A stretch of 21,317 nucleotides of DNA, taken from assembly GCA_041488455.1 (NCBI GenBank), contig JBGPPG010000053.1, positions 1-21,317 of the forward strand, read 5' to 3'. Below are positions 15,591 to 21,317 of the stretch, one piece after another. The notes beneath the pieces were generated by a model. That model saw only the letters and a program-made list of their open reading frames with translations. It did no database searches and was not told the origin of the DNA. A program made the position numbers and the translations under genes. The stretch comes from DASQPE01 sp041488455. Lineage in GTDB: Bacteria > Gemmatimonadota > Gemmatimonadetes > Gemmatimonadales > GWC2-71-9. Position 1 is the first letter of the stretch; every line of letters starts with the position of its first letter.

Positions 15591-16592
15591 ATGGCCGAGC
15601 TCGAGGCCCCGGTCCGGCTGGCGGTGGTGGGGCTGGGACGCGTTTTCGAGCGGTTCCACCTGCCGGCCCTCCTCGACTGCCCCGACGCCCGGCTGGTCGC
15701 GGCCTGGGACCAGGACCCGGAGCGCTGCGTCTGGGGTCGCGAGCATCTGCCCGGCGTTCCGGTCGCCCAAGACTTCGCCGAGCTGCTCGGTCTCCGCGCC
15801 GAAGCGCTGCTCCTGCTCACGCCTCCCGAAACCCACGCGCCGCTTTCGTGCGCCGCGCTCCGTGCCGGACTCCACGTGCTGGTGGAGAAGCCCATGGCCC
15901 TCGACCGGGCCGAGGGCACGCAGATGGCCGACGCCGCGCGTGCGGCGCGCCGCCGGCTCCAAATCGGCTTCACCCGGCGGTTCCGCGAGCCCTATCGCCG
16001 GCTCAAGGTCAGGCTTCCCTCGCTCGACTCGCACGCAACCGTCGCTTTCGAGCTGTCGTTCCCGACCGCGGGCTGGGGCGCCGACGACGACCAGACGGGT
16101 GGCGGGGTGCTGGACGACGTGCTCCCGCACCAGACGGACCTGCTGCGCTGGCTGCTGGGCGCGTCGCCCGGCCGGGCGCGGGTGACGGCGCACAGCGAGC
16201 AGCGTGTCGAGTGCGAGCTGGAGTTTCCGGCGGGCGTCGTGGCGCGGTGCGTCACGGCTCACGGGGCCTATCGTGAGTGGCTCGCGGTGAGCCTGGCGGG
16301 TACGGCCTTCGTCGCGAGCGGGAGCCTTTTCCGGGAAGGCAGAAGCGTGGCGTCCGAGTGGGGCCAGCGGCTCGCGCTGGTGTCGGACAAGGCTGCGCTC
16401 GCGATCGCCCGGGCGCTCGGGACACCCAACGTCACCCACCGGAGCTTCGGACGGCAGCTCAAGGACTTCGTCGCGGCGGTGCGGGGGCGCGCGGCCACGG
16501 GGGCGGGGCCGGCTGACGGTCTCGCGGCGATCGCGGTCGCGGAGGCCTGCCGCCGGAGCCTCACAACCGGTGACTGGGAGCCGGTGACCTAA
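15591..16592 (+). CDS. Gfo/Idh/MocA-family oxidoreductase
   Basis: A 333-residue NAD(P)-dependent dehydrogenase of the glucose-fructose oxidoreductase/inositol dehydrogenase family. The N-terminal Rossmann fold shows LAVVGLGRVFERFHLPAL (10-27) with the glycine-rich turn and family histidine. The EKP motif is at 99-101 in VLVEKPMALD; its lysine is catalytic in the family. The C-terminal alpha/beta domain contains GGGVLDDVLPHQTDLLRWLLG, where the His of the conserved helix usually contacts substrate. The sugar or cyclitol substrate is not determinable. The ATG lies two bases after thrS, so it is probably co-transcribed. Its TAA (16590-16592) overlaps the TAG of the convergent phosphodiesterase gene. 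Confidence 0.93.
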   Translation: MAELEAPVRLAVVGLGRVFERFHLPALLDCPDARLVAAWDQDPERCVWGREHLPGVPVAQDFAELLGLRAEALLLLTPPETHAPLSCAALRAGLHVLVEKPMALDRAEGTQMADAARAARRRLQIGFTRRFREPYRRLKVRLPSLDSHATVAFELSFPTAGWGADDDQTGGGVLDDVLPHQTDLLRWLLGASPGRARVTAHSEQRVECELEFPAGVVARCVTAHGAYREWLAVSLAGTAFVASGSLFREGRSVASEWGQRLALVSDKAALAIARALGTPNVTHRSFGRQLKDFVAAVRGRAATGAGPADGLAAIAVAEACRRSLTTGDWEPVT

Positions 16593-18121
16593 CGTCGGGC
16601 GAGCGGCTCGATGACCTTGCCCGCCAGCGGCGAGCTGGTGCTGGCGCCGAGCCGCGCGAGCGCGGTGGGCGCGATGTCGAGGATGTCGGCCCCGCCCGGG
16701 AGCCGCGCCCCGGGCGCGATCCCGGGCCCGCGGGCGATCAGGAATCCGATCGACCGGTGGTTGCCGCTCCGCCCGTTGGGCACCCGGCCCGGGGTGGCCC
16801 GCTGGATCCGGCCGAGGGAAGGCGACTCGATCGCCTCGTGGGTGGCGGCGGACGTGTCGGCCCAGCGCAGAATCAGGTCGGGCAGGCGGTCCATCCGCTC
16901 GCCCGGTGGAAAGACGGTGCGCGACCGGCAGGCCTCGACGATCAGCGGCTCACCGGTGCTCGCGTCGCGGAACGAGCGGAGTCCCCGGTCGATCTCGTCC
17001 AGGAGCGAATCCAGCTCCGCGGGCGGCACGATGCCCTGCGGCTCGCGGCCGGCCAGATTGATCCTGATGTAGCCGCTCAGGTCCGCCCGCAGGGTGAACG
17101 CGCGCGTCCGCGACCAGTCGGTGCCGCCCGTCGCCCAGCGGGTCATGATCCGGTCCTTGAGCACGGCCGGCACCGCGTGCGTGAGCCGCCGGCGGAGCGA
17201 CACCGGGATGGCTTCGCCCGCGCGGCGGAGGAGGCCGGGCTTCGGGCGCTCGGCGGCCGGCCCGTGCAGCACGCGGGCAAGCATCTCGTCGAGCAGATCC
17301 ACCCGCGTGGTGTTCACCATCATCCCGTGCAGCGCGAACACGAAGACCGACGCGTCGGGGGCCGAAGCGATCAGCTCGCCGACCGCGCGATCCGCCTCCC
17401 GATACAGTGCGAGAAGCGCATCGTCGTACCAGGGCCCGAGCTCCGGCGGCACCGGGCCGTCCACGCTGGAGCGGTCCCAGAACCGGTGGCCACCGCGGTG
17501 GAGCGCGCCGAACACCACGATGCCGAGCCGCCACGGGTGCTGGAGCAGCCAGCGCGCGACCTCGGACGAGCGACGGGTCAGCTCGAGCAGCTGCCCGTGC
17601 AGCTCGCGCAGGCTCGCGAGCGACGCTCGGCCGTACTCGTCGGTCTTGATGGGCGAGTCACCCCAGCGCGACCGGATCTGCGCCAACAGGTCCGCCGGGT
17701 AGGTCTCGGGCGGGACCAGCTTGTCGTGGCTGCCCCAGCCGGTGGACTCCACTCCCTGGAACGGCTCGGTCCCGGGCGTCATCGGGACGTCGTGCACCAC
17801 GGCCGACACGTCACCGCTGAGCCCGCGCCAGAACGGGCGCACCGGCAGCCAGTCCGTCGAGGGAGCGGCGAAGGCCATGCGCTCGTGCCGCCACTGGAAG
17901 TCGTGGTAGATGCCGTGGTCCGAGGGCGGCCGCCCGGTGTAGAACGTCGGCCAGGGTGAGCCGGTGAGCCAGCGGGCCGAGGTGGCCAGCGGTGTCGTCG
18001 TGCCCTGGGCCTTGAGCATCGCGAGCGTCGGCAAGCTGCCGTCGGCGGTCCATCGTTCCACCAGCTCCAGATCCGCGGCGTCGAGACCGATCAGAAGGAG
18101 ACGGGCATGGGGGTCTGGCAT
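16589..18121 (-). CDS. alkaline-phosphatase-superfamily protein (type I phosphodiesterase/nucleotide pyrophosphatase-like)
   Basis: The 510-residue protein begins MPDPHARLLLIGLDAADLEL; the LIGLDAAD strand carries the first metal aspartate (Asp14). WPTFYTGRPPSDHGI follows at about 57-71, where Thr59 is the likely nucleophile. A second conserved block (RSGNHRSIGFLIARGPGI) near residue 455 and the C-terminal GADILDIAPTALARLG are typical of the superfamily. The usual SDHG metal motif appears as FALHGMM near residue 265, so one metal aspartate seems replaced by leucine, and the expected ESDHxGHxFW reads GALHRGGHRFW. The enzyme may therefore be altered or use another ligand set. No signal peptide is seen. 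The ATG at 18121 is the only start before the first beta strand; it overlaps the divergent glycosyltransferase start by 15 bases. Phosphate transfer to or from a glycan or lipid is possible but unproven. Confidence 0.85.
   Translation of the reverse strand: MPDPHARLLLIGLDAADLELVERWTADGSLPTLAMLKAQGTTTPLATSARWLTGSPWPTFYTGRPPSDHGIYHDFQWRHERMAFAAPSTDWLPVRPFWRGLSGDVSAVVHDVPMTPGTEPFQGVESTGWGSHDKLVPPETYPADLLAQIRSRWGDSPIKTDEYGRASLASLRELHGQLLELTRRSSEVARWLLQHPWRLGIVVFGALHRGGHRFWDRSSVDGPVPPELGPWYDDALLALYREADRAVGELIASAPDASVFVFALHGMMVNTTRVDLLDEMLARVLHGPAAERPKPGLLRRAGEAIPVSLRRRLTHAVPAVLKDRIMTRWATGGTDWSRTRAFTLRADLSGYIRINLAGREPQGIVPPAELDSLLDEIDRGLRSFRDASTGEPLIVEACRSRTVFPPGERMDRLPDLILRWADTSAATHEAIESPSLGRIQRATPGRVPNGRSGNHRSIGFLIARGPGIAPGARLPGGADILDIAPTALARLGASTSSPLAGKVIEPLARR
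18093..18100 (+). promoter_or_regulatory. ribosome binding site AGAAGGAG that decides the GT2 start
   Basis: AGAAGGAG ends six bases before the ATG at 18107. It lies inside the N-terminal codons of the opposite-strand phosphodiesterase gene, where the same bases encode a Leu-Leu-Leu run, so a chance match is possible. Confidence 0.55.
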
Positions 18122-19051
18122 GGCGATGGAATAAGCGACGCCCGGGCTCGCGGTCAAGCCGACGAGCGCGTGGTCGTGCTCGTCCTGAGCCACAACAAGC
18201 GGACCGAGACGTTGCGCTGCCTCGACAGCGTGGCCCGGCTCACGTATCGCCCGCTCGACGTGCTGGTGGTGGACAACGGATCCTCCGACGGATCGGCCGA
18301 CGCCATCGCGCTGGCGCATCCCGAGGCTCACCTCGTGCGAAGTCCGGTCAACCTCGGCGCGGCCGGCGGCCGGAACCTCGGCATCCGCACCGCCGAGGAG
18401 CGTTTCGCGTATGCCTACCTGCTCCTCCTCGACGACGACACCGTGGTGGACGAGCGGCTCGCCGACCACCTGGTGGAGGCGCTCCGCTCAGACCCGGGCG
18501 CAGGCCTCGCCACGCCCAAGGCGTATCGCCTGGGGGAGCGGGGCGTGATCGCGTCAGCCGGGGGGATGCGCGTCCGGCTCGGACTCGGCTCCATCGTGGA
18601 TCTCGGAGCGGGCGAGGTGGATCAGGCCCGATTCGACCGCGGCGGCACGGTGCAGTCGTGCGTCGGGTTCGCCGTGCTGGTCCGGCGGGAGGTGCTGCGG
18701 GCGGTCGGGGGTTTCGACGAGCGCTTCAACCCCTACGGCTGGGAGGAGGTGGACTTCTCCCTGCGGGCGCGGCGCGCAGGCTTCTCCATCCGCTACGTGC
18801 CGGCCGCGGTCGTGTATCATGCGGGCGGCACGCCCGGACGCGGGCACCCGGTCCCCGCGTACGAGCGCGGCAAGAGCGCCAACTACTTGCGGCTGATGCG
18901 CCGGCACGCCACCCCGCTCGAGTGGGTGGGGTTCGTGCTCTCCGTGCCGGCCCGCGCGAGCCTGGTGCTGTTACGGCAGATCGCGCGGGGCGAGTGGCGG
19001 GCCGCGGCGGCGCGGGTCCGCGGGGTTCTGGACGGACTGCGCTCCAGCTAG
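18107..19051 (+). CDS. GT2-family glycosyltransferase
   Basis: A 314-residue GT-A-fold glycosyltransferase similar to the rhamnosyl/mannosyl-transferase group (WbbL-like). After a poorly conserved N-terminus, VVVLVLSHNKRTETLRCLDS (22-41) starts the fold. VVDNGSSDGSAD (54-65) binds the nucleotide sugar, LLLLDDDTVV (105-114) contains the DxD metal site, and FNPYGWEEVDFSLRARRAG (207-225) holds the acidic catalytic region. The C-terminus has a short hydrophobic segment (WVGFVLSVPARASLVLL) that may lie on the membrane. Start codon: ATG at 18107 with a strong AGAAGGAG; an internal GTG at 18169 would also preserve the fold. Head-to-head overlap with the phosphodiesterase and tail-to-tail overlap with the S9 peptidase leave no room for separate promoters or terminators. 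Confidence 0.92.
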   Translation: MGVWHGDGISDARARGQADERVVVLVLSHNKRTETLRCLDSVARLTYRPLDVLVVDNGSSDGSADAIALAHPEAHLVRSPVNLGAAGGRNLGIRTAEERFAYAYLLLLDDDTVVDERLADHLVEALRSDPGAGLATPKAYRLGERGVIASAGGMRVRLGLGSIVDLGAGEVDQARFDRGGTVQSCVGFAVLVRREVLRAVGGFDERFNPYGWEEVDFSLRARRAGFSIRYVPAAVVYHAGGTPGRGHPVPAYERGKSANYLRLMRRHATPLEWVGFVLSVPARASLVLLRQIARGEWRAAAARVRGVLDGLRSS

Positions 19052-21129
19052 GTGGCGGCCCGCGACGCGGTCGTGTCCGCCGGCGCGGCCTTCAGCGTAT
19101 CCACGTCCACCGTCATGAGCTTGAGCCGGGCCGCTACGCCGGGCGGGGGCTCCTTCTGAACCCGACCGCCCAGGTAGGTCCCGAAGAACTCCTCCATCGA
19201 GCGGTAGAGGACCAGCCGGTTGTCGGGGTTCAGGAAGCCGTGGCCCTCGTTGGCGGCGATGATGTAGCGCACCTTCACCCCGCGGTCGCGGAGCGCCACC
19301 GCGAGCTGATTCGCTTCCTTCTTCGTGACCCGCGGGTCGTTAGCGCCCTGCACGATCAGGAGCGGCGTCGTGATCTGGTCCACGCGCGAGAGCGGCGACC
19401 GCTTCCACATCTCGTCCCGGTCGGCCGGCTTGGCCGGATCGCCGACGAACCGGTACCAGGTCCCCTCCAGGAACGGCCGCCAGTATGCGGGGAACGACTC
19501 CACCAGCGTGATCAGCGACGAGGGACCGACGTAGTCAATCGCGCAGCGGAACTGCTGCGGCGTGAACGTCACGCCGACCAGCGTCGCGTACCCGCCATAG
19601 GATCCGCCGTAGATGCAGGCCTTGTGCGGATCGGCGATGCCCTGGTCCACCACCCACTTCACGCCGTCGATCAGGTCCGCGTGCATCGCCCCGGAGAACT
19701 CGTGCACGGCGGCGTTGTAGAATCGCTTGCCGTATCCGGTCGAGCCGCGGTAGTTGACCTGGAGCACCGCGTACCCGCGGTTGGCCAGGAGCTGGACCTC
19801 GGGCTGATAGCCCCAATCGTCCCGCGCCCACGGTCCCCCGTGCACCAGCAGCACCATCGGCAGCTTCTTCGCGGGGATGCCCTTCGGGACGGTCAGATAG
19901 CCGTGGATCGTGAGCCCGTCGCGGGACGGGAAGGCGATCGGCTTCATCCCGGCGAGCTCCGCCGGCTTGAGCCATGGGCGGGGCCGGAAGAGGAACTGCG
20001 CGCGGCCGGTCTTCCGATCGTAGAGGTACGTCACGCCGGGATCGGTGGGCGAGTTGAAGCTCACCACCCAGCGCTGCTCGTCCCGCGTCATGGACGTGAT
20101 GGAAGGCGTGCCGTCGTGGAGCCGGCGGATGCGCGCGATATCGCGGGTGACTGCCGCCTGCTGTCCGTAAATCCGCGTCGTGTCCGCATCGTATCCCACC
20201 CACAGCACCGAGTCGGTGCCTTCGCCGAAGAGCACGTCGGAGACGTCGGCGGCCTGGTCGGGGTCCCTCGAGACCACGGTCTCCGTGCCGGTGGCGAGAT
20301 CGAGCCGGATGAGCTGGGCGAACTGGGTCTCGCCGTGATCGCTCGTGAGGTAGAGCGAGCCGCCGTTCGGGTGAATCCGGAGCGGGTTTACCGATTCGGT
20401 CGCGGGATAGCTGGTGAGCAGGCGCCACGAGGTGGCCGAATCGCCCCGGGCCGAGTCGCCCCGAGCCGAGTCGCTCCGCACGTAGACCTCGGTCTCGCCG
20501 GCCGGGCCTTGCGCGGTGGCGGCGCGGATGGTGTGCCCATGGTCAAGCAGATAGGATCCGAAGCGGCCGGGGTTCTTCTCGGCCAGGGTCAGCACCCCGG
20601 TCTCGAGATCGAGCCAGTACGCGTCGAACGCGCTGGGGTCCCGATTGTTCAGGGCGATGAAGATGCGGTCGGGGAGGTCGCGGGGGATGTCCGCGACGAA
20701 CGCCCGGGCCTTCTCGAACGGCGTGAGATCGCGGGCCTCCTCCGGGCTCTTGGCGTCCACCGGGACGGCGTAGACGTGGAAGTTCTCGTTGCCGCCGCGG
20801 TCCTGGAGGTAGAGCAGCCGCTTGCCGTCGGCCGACCAGTAATACTGGTAGATGGGCCGGGTGGTGTCGGCCGTCATCCGCCGCTCGGCGCCGCCCGCCA
20901 CTGGCCGCACGAAGACGTTCAGCTTGCTGTGGTAGGGCTTGAGGTAGGCGAGCCACCGGCCGTCGGGCGAGATCTGCGCCAGGGCGATCTCGGGCGGGTT
21001 GAAGAAGTGCTGCACCGGGATGATCGGGGGTAGCTGCGCCCCGGCCGGCGGCGCGAGCGGCGCCAGCGTGGCAAGGGTGACGGCAACGCCGGAGGCGGCC
21101 TGTCGGATCCGGTGGTCTGCGACGGTCAT
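19048..21129 (-). CDS. S9-family (prolyl oligopeptidase-like) secreted peptidase
   Basis: A 693-residue serine peptidase of clan SC, family S9 (dipeptidyl-peptidase/acylaminoacyl-peptidase group). The N-terminal signal peptide (MTVADHRIRQ, hydrophobic core, PAGAQL near 30) predicts export. Residues about 45-380 form a WD40-like/TolB-like beta-propeller with repeated strand units (SPDGRWLAYLKP; SADGKRLLYLQD). The C-terminal alpha/beta-hydrolase domain has the nucleophile Ser510 in GGSYGG, Asp598 in QGANDPRV and His630 in NEGHGF, so the triad is intact. The ATG at 21129 is preceded by AGGAGA with five bases between; an upstream extension of the frame lacks homology and would bury the signal peptide. 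Three 15-base repeats encode SARGD-SARGD-SA in the propeller. It removes peptides from the N-terminus of oligopeptides in relatives; the exact specificity is unknown. Confidence 0.96.
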   Translation of the reverse strand: MTVADHRIRQAASGVAVTLATLAPLAPPAGAQLPPIIPVQHFFNPPEIALAQISPDGRWLAYLKPYHSKLNVFVRPVAGGAERRMTADTTRPIYQYYWSADGKRLLYLQDRGGNENFHVYAVPVDAKSPEEARDLTPFEKARAFVADIPRDLPDRIFIALNNRDPSAFDAYWLDLETGVLTLAEKNPGRFGSYLLDHGHTIRAATAQGPAGETEVYVRSDSARGDSARGDSATSWRLLTSYPATESVNPLRIHPNGGSLYLTSDHGETQFAQLIRLDLATGTETVVSRDPDQAADVSDVLFGEGTDSVLWVGYDADTTRIYGQQAAVTRDIARIRRLHDGTPSITSMTRDEQRWVVSFNSPTDPGVTYLYDRKTGRAQFLFRPRPWLKPAELAGMKPIAFPSRDGLTIHGYLTVPKGIPAKKLPMVLLVHGGPWARDDWGYQPEVQLLANRGYAVLQVNYRGSTGYGKRFYNAAVHEFSGAMHADLIDGVKWVVDQGIADPHKACIYGGSYGGYATLVGVTFTPQQFRCAIDYVGPSSLITLVESFPAYWRPFLEGTWYRFVGDPAKPADRDEMWKRSPLSRVDQITTPLLIVQGANDPRVTKKEANQLAVALRDRGVKVRYIIAANEGHGFLNPDNRLVLYRSMEEFFGTYLGGRVQKEPPPGVAARLKLMTVDVDTLKAAPADTTASRAAT
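20435..20479. repeat. three 15-base tandem repeats inside the S9 peptidase gene
   Basis: Units at 20435-20449, 20450-20464 and 20465-20479 share the core GCCGARTCGCYCCG. They encode the residues RSDSARGDSARGDSA at about 218-232, a likely loop between propeller blades. The unit length keeps the frame. Confidence 0.8.
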
Positions 21130-21172
21130 GATCTTCTCCTGGGCTGTACCCCTCGCGGCGGGGTCTCTATCT

Positions 21173-21212
21173 TGACGCTCATGTCTCTTGCGTGACGCAC
21201 ATCTTTCTTGCG
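21173..21212. repeat. 20-base tandem direct repeat in the S9/thiolase divergent region
   Basis: Copies at 21173-21192 and 21193-21212 follow without a spacer and match at 17 of 20 positions (consensus TGACGCNCATNTNTCTTGCG). The 20-base period is about two helical turns, which would place both copies on the same face of DNA. They lie 43 bases upstream of the S9 ATG and 14 bases upstream of the thiolase GTG, where a regulator site for both genes would be expected. The regulator is unknown. Confidence 0.75.
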
Positions 21213-21226
21213 TTCGGAGCAGCTTT

Positions 21227-21317
21227 GTGAGCGACGCCACGACTCCGGTCATCCTGTCCGCCGTCCGCACCCCGATCGGCAAGTACCTCGGCGGCCTTTC
21301 CTCTTTTACGGCTCCCG
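21227..21317 (+). CDS. thiolase (acetyl-CoA acetyltransferase-like), 5' part only
   Basis: The first 30 codons are visible before the right edge. The protein starts at GTG 21227 (read as Met), after GGAGC at 21216-21220, and reads SDATTPVILSAVRTPIGKYL then GGLSSFTAP. The segment AVRTPIGKYLGGL is the characteristic N-terminus of thiolases, which condense or cleave acyl-CoA thioesters in beta-oxidation or acetoacetyl-CoA formation. The nucleophilic cysteine and the C-terminal GHPxGxSG motif are outside the window, so the degradative and biosynthetic types cannot be separated. Confidence 0.88.
   Translation, partial: MSDATTPVILSAVRTPIGKYLGGLSSFTAP

Noticed and set aside
18658..21033. A 791-codon plus-strand frame across the GT2 and S9 genes
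   Set aside because: It covers parts of two well-supported genes in other frames and shows no protein pattern.

Overview
This is a very GC-rich, gene-dense bacterial chromosomal window holding mostly housekeeping and envelope genes. The gene style (serine-hydrolase beta-lactamase-like protein, DUF2723/GT117 membrane glycosyltransferase, S9 peptidase, Ig-like lipoproteins, several GTG starts, few gaps) suggests a Gemmatimonadota-like soil or environmental bacterium. That is inference from gene content only; no rRNA or other decisive marker is present. I see no prophage, insertion sequence, CRISPR array, tRNA or rRNA.

Region 1 (1-1222, minus strand) looks worn. It holds a 3'-truncated alpha/beta hydrolase cut by the window edge, an NTF2/SnoaL-like gene broken by one extra base in a run of eight G, and a shortened conserved hypothetical gene that overlaps it. 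A roughly 400-base gap (1223-1628) contains a perfect 9-bp inverted repeat but no credible gene. Region 2 (1629-2099, plus strand) is a small lipoprotein with an HExxH zinc-protease-like motif.

Region 3 (2132-13402, minus strand) is an 11-kb co-directional run, read from right to left: a BON-domain membrane protein, valS, an Ig-like lipoprotein, selA, purN, purH, a DUF2723/GT117 glycosyltransferase and a beta-lactamase-family serine hydrolase. The first four are joined by 4- to 8-base overlaps and the rest by gaps of 10-44 bases, so this is probably one long transcription unit mixing translation, selenocysteine synthesis, the last steps of IMP synthesis and envelope functions. Tandem 7-base repeats (consensus RGTGAAC) fill the last two gaps of this run and the gap after it.

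Region 4 (13499-16592, plus strand) reads away from region 3 across a 96-base gap: a 50-residue single-span membrane protein, thrS (GTGA overlap) and a Gfo/Idh/MocA oxidoreductase two bases later. Region 5 (16589-21129) alternates strands with almost no spacing: a phosphodiesterase/alkaline-phosphatase-superfamily protein (minus), a GT2 glycosyltransferase (plus) and an S9-family prolyl-oligopeptidase-like secreted peptidase (minus). Both convergent junctions share four bases through their stop codons, and the divergent pair overlaps by 15 bases at the start codons. Finally a thiolase begins at 21227 on the plus strand, divergent from the peptidase, with a 20-bp tandem repeat between them. I do not see a multi-gene novel defence or mobile system; the most unusual signals are the heptad repeats, the 20-bp tandem repeat, the overlapping gene ends, and the placement of selA.
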